In this document: in pieces, positions 17,062-25,015 of the stretch | How positions within the stretch are numbered: the first letter of the stretch is position 1 | Layout: every line of letters starts with the position of its first letter | Assembly (NCBI RefSeq): GCF_003963535.1 | Contig: NZ_CP034539.1 | Coordinates: forward strand, 6,386,001-6,450,000 | Origin: Streptomyces cyaneochromogenes | GTDB taxonomy: Bacteria; Actinomycetota; Actinomycetes; Streptomycetales; Streptomycetaceae | Direction: 5' to 3' | DNA: 64,000 nt | The notes under the pieces: generated by a model | The model's input: the letters and a program-made list of their open reading frames with translations, nothing else | The model's database searches: none | Told to the model about the DNA's origin: nothing | Translations under genes and position numbers: made by a program

Positions 17062-17445
17062 TCAGCCGCCGCTGCCGTACGGCCTCGTCAGGATCTCCAG
17101 GTTGTGGCCGTTCGGATCGTCGAAGTAGGTGCCGCGGCCGCCGTCATTGCGGTTGATCTCGCCGGGGCGGCTGTGGAAGGGGTCGGCCCAGTAGGGCAGG
17201 CCGGCTTTCCGGATGCGGTCGAAGATCGTGTCGAAGTCGTCCTCCGACACCAGGAACGCGTAGTGCTGCGGCGTGATGGCGCCGGGCGACTCCAGATAGT
17301 CCAGGGTCACGCCGTTCGGGATCTCGACCGGTATGAAGGGGCCGTACTGCGGGCTCACCTCCAGGCCCAGGATGTCGGCGAGGAACCGGGCCGACGCCTT
17401 CTTGTCGTGCGCGGCGACGATGGTGTGGTTGAGCCGGACGGTCAT
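17062..17445 (-). CDS. VOC family (glyoxalase/bleomycin-resistance fold) protein
   Basis: 127 residues from ATG 17445; GAGGAGG lies upstream at a normal distance. Begins TVRLNHTIVAAHDKKASARFLADILGL and ends DGGRGTYFDDPNGHNLEILTRPYG, the two beta-alpha-beta-beta-beta halves of a vicinal oxygen chelate monomer. Putative metal ligands are His of LNHTI, His of TPQHYAF and Glu of LEILT. The protein is cytoplasmic; substrate unknown (dioxygenase, glyoxalase or sequestration roles occur in this family). The promoter region faces the FecCD remnant, which is transcribed the other way. Confidence 0.88.
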   Translation of the reverse strand: MTVRLNHTIVAAHDKKASARFLADILGLEVSPQYGPFIPVEIPNGVTLDYLESPGAITPQHYAFLVSEDDFDTIFDRIRKAGLPYWADPFHSRPGEINRNDGGRGTYFDDPNGHNLEILTRPYGSGG

Positions 17446-17612
17446 CGGGGCTGCCTCCTCGTGTGCACGGGTCACGGTTCGGACTGGCCTGGTTTCACAG
17501 TAGGCCCGGCCGTCGCGCGGCACATCGGCCGAGGGGAGGGGTGGCGCTACACCTCCGGTACTCCGTCTCCGGAGCCGCGAGCTCCGTACGTGATCGCCCG
17601 AGTCAAGGTTGC

Positions 17613-17993
17613 GTGCTCACCGTCCTCGGCGTCGTCCTCGCCGCCACGGCCACCGGGGCCGCCGGACCGATCGGGTTCGTGGCACCGACCGCGCCGCAAC
17701 TGGCCCGGCGACTCACCCGTACACCCCAACTCCCGCTCCTGAACGCCGCGTCGACCGGCGCGATCGTCCTCGTCGCCGCCGATCTCGCCGCCCGTACGCG
17801 CCTGCCCCCGCTGGAGATCCCGGTCGGCGCGCTCACCGCGCTCGTCGGTGGGCCGTATCCGCTGTGGCTGCTGGGGCGTCGTACGGGGACACGCCGAGGG
17901 CCCCGGAGCAGTGCGGCTCCGGGGCCCGGTCATCCGGCGTGGATCAGATCGTCGCCGTGTCGATCACGAACCGGTACCGCACATCGCTGCTGA
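17613..17993 (+). pseudogene. 3' remnant of FecCD-family iron-siderophore permease
   Basis: From GTG 17613 the translation reads VLTVLGVVLAATATGAAGP then IGFVAPTAPQLARRL and ends near PLEIPVGALTALVGGPYPLWLLGRR (to about 17895). This is the last quarter (final two or three helices) of a FecCD/BtuC permease. The preceding 230+ residues are missing: upstream sequence in all frames is unrelated, and the VOC gene lies there on the opposite strand. The open frame then runs on antisense into the adh gene instead of stopping where FecCD proteins end. No binding protein or ATPase partner is nearby. I read it as a deletion remnant of a siderophore uptake cluster. Confidence 0.75.
17898..17927 (-). terminator. 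terminator after adh
   Basis: GGGCCCCGGAGC (17898-17909), loop, GCTCCGGGGCCC (17916-17927); a perfect 12-bp stem just beyond the adh stop at 17944. Confidence 0.85.
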
Positions 17994-18984
17994 GTACCCG
18001 CTCGTACGCCTCGTTGATCTGGTCCGCCTTGATCAGCTCGATCTCCGCGCCGAAGCCGTGCCCGGCGCAGAAGTCCAGCATCTCCTGGGTCTCGGCGATG
18101 CCGCCGATCATCGAGCCGGCGAGCGTCTTGTTGCCGCCGATCAGCGAGAAGAGGTTGAGCGCGATCGGCTCCTCGGGGGCGCCGACGTTCACCAGGGCGC
18201 CGCCGGTCTTCAGCAGGCTCAGGTAGGCGCCGAAGTCGAGCGGTGCCGACACCGTGGAGAGGATCAGGTCGAAGGTGCCGGCCAGCTCCTCGAAGGTCTT
18301 CGGGTCGCTGGTGGCGTAGTAGTGGTCGGCGCCCAGCTTCAGGCCGTCGTCCTTCTTGCGCAGGGACTGGGAGAGGACGGTCACCTCGGCGCCCAGCGCG
18401 TGCGCGATCTTGACGCCCATGTGGCCGAGGCCGCCCAGACCGATGACGGCGACCTTCTTGCCCGGGCCCGCGCCCCAGTGCTTGAGCGGCGAGTACGTGG
18501 TGATGCCGGCGCACAGGAGGGGCGCGGCGACGTCCAGGGACAGGCCGTCGGGGATGCGGAGGACGAAGTTCTCGTCGACGACGACCTTCTCCGAGTAGCC
18601 GCCGTAGGTGGGCTCGCCGTCCTTGCCGATGGCGTTGTAGGTGCCGACGCCACCGCCGGTGCAGTGCTGTTCGAGACCGGCCCTGCAGTTCTCGCACTCA
18701 CGGCAGGAGTCGACCAGGCAGCCGACGCCCACCCGGTCGCCGACCTTGTGCTTGGTCACGCCGGAGCCGACCTCGGAGACGATGCCCGCGATCTCGTGGC
18801 CGGGGACCATCGGGAAGATCGCCTCGCCCCAGCCCTCCTGGGCCTGGTGGATGTCGGAGTGGCAGATACCGGCGAACTTGATGTCGATCAGGACATCGAA
18901 CTCGCCGACCTCACGGCGCTCGATGGTGGTGCGCTCCAGCGGAGCCTTGGCGGCGGGTGCTGCGTATGCGGCGACGGTGGTCAT
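17944..18984 (-). CDS. zinc-dependent alcohol dehydrogenase (NAD(P)+)
   Basis: 346 residues from ATG 18984 with AGGAG upstream. Medium-chain dehydrogenase: catalytic zinc ligands Cys41 (GICHSDIH), His63-Glu64 (PGHE) and Cys158; structural zinc Cys94, Cys97, Cys100 and Cys108; nucleotide-binding GLGGLG at 182-187. The spacing and the GGYSEKVVVDENFVLRIP stretch place it in the cinnamyl-alcohol dehydrogenase/AdhA-like group, which oxidises or reduces primary alcohols and aldehydes in the cytosol. It is divergent from the XRE regulator 183 bases away, which may control it. The upstream gap holds GC-poor promoter-like sequence, but I cannot assign boxes with confidence. Confidence 0.93.
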   Translation of the reverse strand: MTTVAAYAAPAAKAPLERTTIERREVGEFDVLIDIKFAGICHSDIHQAQEGWGEAIFPMVPGHEIAGIVSEVGSGVTKHKVGDRVGVGCLVDSCRECENCRAGLEQHCTGGGVGTYNAIGKDGEPTYGGYSEKVVVDENFVLRIPDGLSLDVAAPLLCAGITTYSPLKHWGAGPGKKVAVIGLGGLGHMGVKIAHALGAEVTVLSQSLRKKDDGLKLGADHYYATSDPKTFEELAGTFDLILSTVSAPLDFGAYLSLLKTGGALVNVGAPEEPIALNLFSLIGGNKTLAGSMIGGIAETQEMLDFCAGHGFGAEIELIKADQINEAYERVLSSDVRYRFVIDTATI

Positions 18985-19167
18985 GCCGGGATCTCCTAGC
19001 GGGGGTTTTTGCGCCCGGCTGCCTTCTGGTCCTGCTTCACGTCCGGGCACGGCACCCAGCCTGCCGGGATGTTCCCAGGTCACCCAGGCCTCGGTTGTAC
19101 GTACGTCCGCCGGTCCTACCACTGACGGGGTCAGGCTCGTGTGCGTATGACCGGGAATACTTGAGGC

Positions 19168-20076
19168 ATGGAAGACAAGCCCGAATCCGGTGGCGGCCTG
19201 GACCGGCGCGCCGAGCTCAGCGAGTTTCTGCGCACCCGGCGTGCCCGGCTGAAGCCCGAGGACGTCGGGCTGCCGGACTTCGGGCGGCACCGAAGGGTGC
19301 CCGGGCTGCGGCGCGAGGAGCTGGCGCAGCTGGCCGGGGTGTCCGTGGCGTACTACACGCGCCTTGAGCAGGGCAACGGGCGCAACGTCTCGGCGGAGGT
19401 CCTCGACGCGATCGCCCGGGCGCTGCGGCTGAGCGACGCCGAGCACGCGCACCTCACGCACCTCGCGAAGCCGAAGCAGAACAAGAAGAAGCCGGCGGCG
19501 CGGACGGAGCAGGTGCGGCCGGCGCTGGCGCAGCTGCTGGACTCGATCGACGGGGTGCCCGCGTACGTCGCGGGCCGGCGCTCGGACATCCTCGCCTGGA
19601 ACCGGATGGCGGCGGCGGTGTTCGGCGACTGGTCGGAGCTGCCGGTGCAGGAGCGGAACTGGGCGCGGCTGGTGTTCCTGAAGGCCGAGTATCGCGAGCT
19701 CTTCGTGGAGTGGGACCAGAAGGCGTCCGACATGGTCGCCTATCTGCGTATGGACGCGGGCTGCCACCCGGACGACCCGCGTCTGTCGGCCCTCGTCGGC
19801 GAACTCTCCGTCAAGAGCGAGGAGTTCCGGCGGCTGTGGGCCGCGCACGACGTCAAGGAGAAGAGCTACGGCGTCAAGAACATCCGGCATCCTCTGGTGG
19901 GCGAGCTGACCCTGAACTTCGAGTCGTTCCGCCTGTCCGACGGCACGGAACAGTCCCTGATCACGTACCACGCGGAGCCGGGGTCACCGTCGGCGGAGGC
20001 GTTGCGGCTGCTGGCGAGCTGGGGGGCGGATGCGACGAAGGCGGGGGCTACGGGGAGGTCGGGGCCGTCGGTGTGA
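19168..20076 (+). CDS. XRE-family transcriptional regulator with MmyB-like ligand domain
   Basis: 302 residues. An N-terminal HTH (about 15-95) contains the family signature RRVPGLRREELAQLAGVSVAYYTRLEQG. About 105-285 is the MmyB-like/PAS-fold ligand-binding domain (VPAYVAGRRSDILAWNRMAAAVFGDW...). Proteins of this type are common in Streptomyces beside oxidoreductase genes they control, often binding a fatty-acid-like or aldehyde ligand. Divergent orientation to adh suggests regulation of that gene; this is inference from position. No SD sequence precedes the ATG; an AATACT-like box nine bases away hints at a leaderless message. Confidence 0.9.
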   Translation: MEDKPESGGGLDRRAELSEFLRTRRARLKPEDVGLPDFGRHRRVPGLRREELAQLAGVSVAYYTRLEQGNGRNVSAEVLDAIARALRLSDAEHAHLTHLAKPKQNKKKPAARTEQVRPALAQLLDSIDGVPAYVAGRRSDILAWNRMAAAVFGDWSELPVQERNWARLVFLKAEYRELFVEWDQKASDMVAYLRMDAGCHPDDPRLSALVGELSVKSEEFRRLWAAHDVKEKSYGVKNIRHPLVGELTLNFESFRLSDGTEQSLITYHAEPGSPSAEALRLLASWGADATKAGATGRSGPSV

Positions 20077-20090
20077 GGGGGCCCTTGGGG

Positions 20091-20140
20091 GAGGGTTCGG
20101 GACTCGGCGACGGGGGGGGGAGGGTTCGGGACTCGGCGAC
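20091..20140. repeat. tandem duplication of 21 bp with G-run
   Basis: The block GAGGGTTCGGGACTCGGCGAC occurs at 20091-20111 and 20120-20140, spaced 29 bases, separated by a run of nine G. It fills the gap between two convergent genes. Confidence 0.85.
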
Positions 20141-20623
20141 TCAGTGGAGCTCAGGGTCTCGGCCGCCGCGTCGCTCGACCGCCGAGGCGACCTCCTCCAG
20201 GTCCTTCGCGATCGCCTTGCTCACCGCCCGTGAGCCCAGGCCGCCCAGAATCCTGGCGAGCAGGCCCGCGACGCCGCCGGAGGCCACGGCGGTGAAGGTC
20301 ATCCGGACCGTCGTCGCCGACGGCCCGTCCGCCCGTAGCACCCACTCCGAGATGTAGCGCGAGCCGTGCGACTCGGCCTCCACGACATAGCGCTCGGGCG
20401 GATCGCTGGCGGTCACCCACATCTCCTCGGTGGCCTCCTTGCCGAACATCCGCCGGGTCTCCCGCCACCGCGTCCCGACACCGAAGGCCCCGTCCGTGAG
20501 GACCTCGACCTTCGTGACGCCGCTGAGCACCCGCTCCATGCCCCGAAGGTCGGTCAGGGCCTCCCACACAGGCCCCTGGCCCGCGGCGATACGCCGCTCC
20601 ACGACGACGCTTCTGCTGGTCAT
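20141..20623 (-). CDS. SRPBCC (START/Bet v1-like) family protein
   Basis: 160 residues from ATG 20623 (GGGGG just upstream). VVVERRIAAGQGPVWEALTDLRGMERVLSGVTKVEVL, then GVGTRWRETRRMFGKEATEEMWVT and a C-terminal helix (AGLLARILGGLGSRAVSKAIAKDLEEVASAVE) is the helix-grip layout of the polyketide cyclase/SRPBCC family. These small cytosolic proteins bind hydrophobic ligands in a cavity; some are cyclases. No neighbour suggests a pathway, so the ligand is unknown. Convergent with the XRE regulator gene across the duplicated G-rich stretch. Confidence 0.85.
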   Translation of the reverse strand: MTSRSVVVERRIAAGQGPVWEALTDLRGMERVLSGVTKVEVLTDGAFGVGTRWRETRRMFGKEATEEMWVTASDPPERYVVEAESHGSRYISEWVLRADGPSATTVRMTFTAVASGGVAGLLARILGGLGSRAVSKAIAKDLEEVASAVERRGGRDPELH

Positions 20624-20659
20624 GCCCCCATGAAAGCAGCAGGGTCCGACAATCGCCCG

Positions 20660-20935
20660 ACGGCCGGGGTACGCGACGGGGTCACACCGCCCGCCACGGG
20701 ACGAACGACCTGGTGGTCCTGCCGGAGCTGTGGACTGCCGGGGCCTGGCGTACGACCGCTGGGAGCGCGATGCCGAAGGGGTCGACGGCCCCCTTCCCTG
20801 GGCCTGCTCGACGAGAGCGCGGAGCTGATCGCGGTACCCGCGGCATGGCCCGCGACCCGCCTCAGCCACTCCGAACTCCCCGTGCCGCGCGACCGTGTCC
20901 TCGCCATCGCGGCGCCTGGGGGACGGTGAAGGCCG
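20660..20935 (+). pseudogene. probable remnant of a nitrilase/carbon-nitrogen hydrolase gene
   Basis: Three nitrilase-like pieces lie in order but in different frames. TNDLVVLPELWTAGAW (about 20701-20748) resembles the LPEL segment that carries the catalytic Glu. AYDRWERDAEGVDGP (about 20749-20793) is one frame over. LLDESAELIAVPAAWPATR, continuing SHSELPVPRDRVLAIAAPG (about 20805-20930), is in a third frame. The middle of the enzyme, including the Lys and Cys regions, is missing. No start or SD is seen. Frameshifts plus deletion make it a decayed gene. The match rests on short motifs, so the call is tentative. It fills most of the 454-base gap before msrA. Confidence 0.5.
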
Positions 20936-21077
20936 GTGGTCCGTGTCCGCAGGGCCGGTCGGACGGGTACGGAATCGCCGGGCCCCCTCGCGCGTTGAGG
21001 TGAGCGGGCATGGGATGCCGGCGGTGTGCGAGCCGAGTAGCCCGAGTGAGCGAGCTGAGAGATATGGGAGGGCAGCG

Positions 21078-21590
21078 ATGGCTGCGCAGGCGCAGAGGGC
21101 CGTGCTGGCGGGCGGATGCTTCTGGGGGATGGAGGAGCTGATCCGTCGGCTTCCGGGCGTGACGGCGACCCGGGTGGGATACACCGGGGGTGACGTGCCG
21201 AACGCGACGTACCGTAACCACGGCACGCACGCGGAGGCCATCGAGATCCTTTTCGACCCCGCGAAGACCGACTTCCGCGCGCTCCTGGAGTTCTTCTTCC
21301 AGATCCACGACCCGAGCACGAAGGACCGCCAGGGCAACGACATCGGCACCAGCTACCGCTCGGCGATCTACTACGTGGACGACGAGCAGAAGCGGATCGC
21401 CGAGGACACGATCGCGGACGTGGACGCCTCCGGCCTGTGGCCCGGCAAGGTCGTCACCGAGGTGGAGCCGGTCGGCCCCTTCTGGGAGGCCGAGCCCGAG
21501 CACCAGGATTACCTGCAGCGTTACCCCGACGGCTACACCTGCCACTTCCCGCGCCCGGGGTGGCGGCTCCCCGCCCGCGCCGAGGGCTGA
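21078..21590 (+). CDS. msrA: peptide-methionine (S)-S-oxide reductase
   Basis: 170 residues; ATG with GGGAGGG five bases upstream. MsrA fold with the active-site motif GGCFWGMEE (nucleophilic Cys14), GYTGG, FDP and FFQIHDPSTKDRQGNDIGTSYRSAIYY. It reduces S-methionine sulfoxide in proteins and free amino acid, in the cytosol, recycling through thioredoxin. The C-terminal resolving-Cys region is short; one further Cys (GYTCHF) may serve. The gene is complete and faces a truncated second msrA across a hairpin at 21612-21637. It belongs to the short MsrA subgroup with a minimal N-terminus, distinct from the longer type represented by the remnant. Confidence 0.94.
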   Translation: MAAQAQRAVLAGGCFWGMEELIRRLPGVTATRVGYTGGDVPNATYRNHGTHAEAIEILFDPAKTDFRALLEFFFQIHDPSTKDRQGNDIGTSYRSAIYYVDDEQKRIAEDTIADVDASGLWPGKVVTEVEPVGPFWEAEPEHQDYLQRYPDGYTCHFPRPGWRLPARAEG

Positions 21591-21930
21591 CCGCGAGGGC
21601 GCCCGGCGGTGCTGGGTGCCGCGTCCGCGGCACCCAGGCGAGCGCCGTCACCGTGCGTCGCGTAGCTGGAGGAGGTGTGGGGTGCTCGGTGTAGCCGCCC
21701 TGATAGCCGACCAGAGTCGTCCACACCCCCGCCGGGAGCTGCCAGAACTTGCGCTCCGCGCCCCAGAAGCAGCCCAGCCCGAAGTCGGCGACCTCCAAGC
21801 CCTCGGGGTAGGGGCCGAGGAGCGGGTTGCCGAGGACCGTGTGGCGGTCGGGGACCGGGAAGACCGGTTCCGGACGGCCCTGCAGCGCCTGCTCGGGGGT
21901 GGGCAGGAGGGGCGTACGCCCGAAGAGCAT
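21454..21930 (-). pseudogene. 3'-truncated second msrA gene
   Basis: ATG 21930 has a good SD (GAGGAAGG). The first 80 or so residues are normal for the longer MsrA type: MLFGRTPLLPTPEQALQGRP, then HTVLGNPLLGPYPEGLEVADFG, GCFWGAERKFWQLP and LVGYQGGYTEHPT (to about 21680). Homology then stops. The frame continues into Arg/Pro/Ala-rich sequence antisense to the intact msrA, to a stop at 21454. About 60% of the fold (His/Asp/Glu helper region, FDP and resolving Cys) is missing. It could still be transcribed, but a functional reductase is not expected. The breakpoint lies at the convergent junction with intact msrA. Confidence 0.8.
21612..21637. terminator. hairpin terminator downstream of msrA
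   Basis: CTGGGTGCCGCG (21612-21623) pairs with CGCGGCACCCAG (21626-21637) with a minimal loop; a perfect 12-bp stem 21 bases after the msrA stop. Confidence 0.75.
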
Positions 21931-22027
21931 GAGGGTTCCTTCCTCGCGGGCCGGGGCGGCGGCCGCGGGACGCCGCGACGGGGTACCTCCGCACCGGGCG
22001 GTACCCCGTCAACGTACGGCCGGGACC

Positions 22028-23146
22028 TCAGATTCCGCGCCGCGCCTTCACCACCTGCGCCGCGCTGAAGTCCCGCTGCTGCACATACGCCTTGATCATC
22101 CCTTCCCGGCTGCCGCGGTACGCCCACGGCACGGTGTCGATGTACCCGTCGACCAGCCGGAACTGCTCGACCGCCGCCTCGTACCGGTCCTGCCAGTACA
22201 GCAGGCTGGCCAGCAGGTGGCGGACCGGCGGGATCCGCCAGTCGTCGGGGTTCGCGGCGGCCGCGGCCGCCACGTCGACCAGGGCGGCGTCGACCGCCGC
22301 GACGATCTCCGGGCGCTTGTAGAACTCGTCCTGTTCGAGGTCGTCGTGCGCGATCTCGTACTCGAAGTACGCCTCCAGCGGCAGCACGCTCAGCAACTGG
22401 CCCGGCGTCCCCTTCTGCGCCGCGGACCGGGCGAAGGACTCCGCCAGTTCGTACGAGCCGCGCCACTTCTTGCACCAGTACTGCAGGGCGGAGGTGTGCG
22501 CGGCCAGGTGGTGCGGGTCGCGCTTGACGATCTCGGCCCAGATCTCCTCGAACCGCTCGTGCGGGTAGCCGAGGCCCTTCGCCAGCGGGATCTCCACGAT
22601 GAACGGGCACGGGTCGTCGCCGGCCAGCGCCTGCGCGGCCGCGACCGCCTCGCGGGCCTGGTCCAGGATCCGGTGGAAGCCGGCGAACTGCTCCTGGGTG
22701 GTGTGCCGGGCGGTCGACGAGCCCCGTACCTCCCAGGCGAGATAGATCAGCGACTCGGCGAGCACCAGGGCCACGTCGGCGTCCTCCGGACGCTCCTTGC
22801 GCCAGGCCAGCAGCCAGGAGTCGTCCTTGACGGCCTCCGTCGCCAGCACACTGGAACGCCGGTCGCGCTCCTGCCAGTCCCGCCCGGCCCCGGCCAGGAA
22901 CTCCGCGGCGGCCTGCCAGTTCCCCGCCTGTACGGCTTCCCGTACGGCCGTGATCCGCGGGTCGGGCGGGTAGGCCCGGTCGGTGTCTAGCTGCTCGCCG
23001 GGCAGGAAGCCCAGTTCGGCGGCGGCCTTGGGCAGGTCCCGGTTGCGTATGGATCCGCCGGTTCCGTTCGGGGCCGCCTTCTGTCGCGTGCGGTACCAGG
23101 AGTAGATCGCGAAGAGGATCAGGGCGATCGGGAGGATGTGACTCAT
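22028..23146 (-). CDS. membrane-anchored TPR-like protein, paralogue 1 (372 aa)
   Basis: 372 residues from ATG 23146. One N-terminal hydrophobic helix (ILPIALILFAIYSWY) anchors a soluble alpha-helical domain rich in Ala, Trp and Glu, resembling DUF4034/TPR-type proteins. It is clearly paralogous to the protein at 25016-26134: both are exactly 372 residues and share PYPHE/AYPQP contexts and an (A/Q)LHYWC(K/E)KW(R/H)GS-like core around residue 245, with about 30-40% identity there by eye. The two flank the M48 peptidase gene on the same strand, 112 and 158 bases from it. A helper or substrate-presenting role at the membrane is inferred only from this arrangement. No enzyme motif is seen. Confidence 0.82.
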   Translation of the reverse strand: MSHILPIALILFAIYSWYRTRQKAAPNGTGGSIRNRDLPKAAAELGFLPGEQLDTDRAYPPDPRITAVREAVQAGNWQAAAEFLAGAGRDWQERDRRSSVLATEAVKDDSWLLAWRKERPEDADVALVLAESLIYLAWEVRGSSTARHTTQEQFAGFHRILDQAREAVAAAQALAGDDPCPFIVEIPLAKGLGYPHERFEEIWAEIVKRDPHHLAAHTSALQYWCKKWRGSYELAESFARSAAQKGTPGQLLSVLPLEAYFEYEIAHDDLEQDEFYKRPEIVAAVDAALVDVAAAAAANPDDWRIPPVRHLLASLLYWQDRYEAAVEQFRLVDGYIDTVPWAYRGSREGMIKAYVQQRDFSAAQVVKARRGI

Positions 23147-23258
23147 GGGTGTCTGTCTGCGTCCTTGAGCGGTGAGGGGGCGTGGGGTGTGAGGTGTGGG
23201 GCGTGGATGGCGAAGGGACGTTGGGGCGTGGATCTCCCGGCGCTTCGGCGCGCCCGAG

Positions 23259-24857
23259 TCAGCGCGCACGCGCCAGCAGCCGACGCAGTTCCCGTGTGTC
23301 CGGTACGTCCTCCACCGCCGCGTCCAGCGCCTGCTTCAGCTCCTCCTCGTAACCGTCCGGCAGGCTCAGACGCGCCGCGTCCGTCCAGGACAGCTCCCAG
23401 TGGGCCCGGCCGAGGCGGGCGAGCTCGACGACGGTCATGCGGGAGAGCCGGGCGCGCACCTGGGGGCGCGCGAACTCGCGGGCGGCGCGGCCCGTGGCGT
23501 CCTGCGCCTCCTGCGACTTGGGGAGCCGGTCGGCCACCTCCCACAGCCGGCCCGCGTCGACGGCGTCCAGGAAGGCGTCCAGGGAGCCGTCGCCGCCGTG
23601 GACCTCGGTGACGGCCGTGCGCAGCGGCTCGGCGTCCTGGTCGGCGTGCCAGAGCATCGAGTCGTTCACGAGCTGGGGCCAGTCGGCGGCGCGGCGCAAC
23701 TGGTGGGCCTCGGGGGTGAGGGCGGAGCGCTCCAACTCGGCGAAGGAACGGGTCGGGTCGGTGAGCAGGGCGAGCGCGGGGCGGGCGCCGGTCAGGGCGC
23801 GGCCGTCGTCGGGGAGCTGCTCGATGTGGGCGATGCGCTCGGCGATCGGCGGGTGGGAGTCGTACGGCGACAGCTCCTCCTCCGGCAGGGCCTGGCGCAT
23901 CTCGTCCAGCTCGTCGGCGCGCCCGGCCAGCAGGTGGCGCAGCCCGCCGAAGACCTCGCCGGACGGCGGCAGCAGCCCGGCGCCGGTGCCGAGAGTGGCG
24001 TACGACTGCATGTAGAAGCCGTGCGCGGCGTCCAGGACGGGGATCTCGCGCAGCGCGGACGCCGTGGCGTCGCGGCCGGCGATGCGTGCGGCGGCCAGGT
24101 CGGCGGCGAGCTCCTGTCGCCGGCCCACGCCCTGGGAGGCGCGCAGGTAGAAGGTGCCGTACCAGAGGAAGGGCTTGGCGGCGAGGCGGTAGCTCAGGCC
24201 GGCCGACCCGGCGTCGACCTCGCCCGCCTCCTTGCCCTTGGCGAGCCGCTTGGCGTTCTTCTTCTCCTGCTTGGCCTCCTCCTTGGCGACCTTCTTGCGG
24301 GAGCGCTCGTGCAGGCTGGCGACGGTGCGCATCACCTGGAGCCGGCCGCGCAGCGTGATCGCGGCGAGGCGGGTGTCGTGGTTGGTGTAGTGCCCGAACT
24401 CATGGGCCAGGACGGCCTGCAGCTGCGGTTCGCTCAGCCCCGCCATCAGCGGCAGGCCGATGTACATGCGTCGTCGGCCGGGCTTGAGGCCGAGGAAGGT
24501 CGCGTCCTCGGACACGGCCGCGTTGACGTCCGGGGTCAGGAGGATCTCGTCGGGCGCGCGGGTCCCCGTCTGCTCGGCGAGCTTCCGTACGGCGGCCCAG
24601 AGCGCGGGCTCCTGCTGCTCGGTCACGGACAGGCCGGGCAGCGGTTCGTCCTTGGGTGTGCGCAGTGCGAACATGCCCTGCACGATCGGGATGGCCAGCA
24701 GCGCGCTGACGATCCACACCTTCGCGGTGACGCTGCCGACACCGCCCTCCGCGACCGCCCAGTCCACGGCGACGAGCACACCGAGCATGACGAAGCCGAG
24801 CAAGTAGAACCCGGCGAGCAGGACGAGCGCGCGCACCGCGCGCAGAGTTGCCCCCAT
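23259..24857 (-). CDS. M48 family membrane metallopeptidase
   Basis: 532 residues from ATG 24857. Two N-terminal TM helices (about 9-34 and 47-66) precede the peptidase domain with HEFGH at 152-156 and the third zinc ligand Glu249 (RRQELAADLAAARIAG). This layout is that of HtpX/Ste24-like zinc endopeptidases acting at the cytoplasmic membrane. A Lys/Glu-rich segment (about 186-212) interrupts the domain between helices. Unlike HtpX, it has no clear C-terminal TM pair. Instead there is a 200-residue C-terminal extension containing SPYDSHPPIAERIAHIE and a helical tail. It is bracketed by two paralogous membrane-anchored proteins, suggesting a dedicated three-gene locus, each gene with a gap large enough for its own promoter. 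Confidence 0.9.
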   Translation of the reverse strand: MGATLRAVRALVLLAGFYLLGFVMLGVLVAVDWAVAEGGVGSVTAKVWIVSALLAIPIVQGMFALRTPKDEPLPGLSVTEQQEPALWAAVRKLAEQTGTRAPDEILLTPDVNAAVSEDATFLGLKPGRRRMYIGLPLMAGLSEPQLQAVLAHEFGHYTNHDTRLAAITLRGRLQVMRTVASLHERSRKKVAKEEAKQEKKNAKRLAKGKEAGEVDAGSAGLSYRLAAKPFLWYGTFYLRASQGVGRRQELAADLAAARIAGRDATASALREIPVLDAAHGFYMQSYATLGTGAGLLPPSGEVFGGLRHLLAGRADELDEMRQALPEEELSPYDSHPPIAERIAHIEQLPDDGRALTGARPALALLTDPTRSFAELERSALTPEAHQLRRAADWPQLVNDSMLWHADQDAEPLRTAVTEVHGGDGSLDAFLDAVDAGRLWEVADRLPKSQEAQDATGRAAREFARPQVRARLSRMTVVELARLGRAHWELSWTDAARLSLPDGYEEELKQALDAAVEDVPDTRELRRLLARAR

Positions 24858-25015
24858 GTTGGGCAAATCCCCCCACTAGAAATGGACATGACCAAGTGGT
24901 GTGGGGGGAAGCGGAGTATGCCCTACTGCAGGTCAGTGCGGCAATGCGGATTCCGGGGGGCGCGTGCCTGGGGGCGGCGTCGGCATGCCGCGCCCCCTGC
25001 GGAGCGGCGCTCGCC

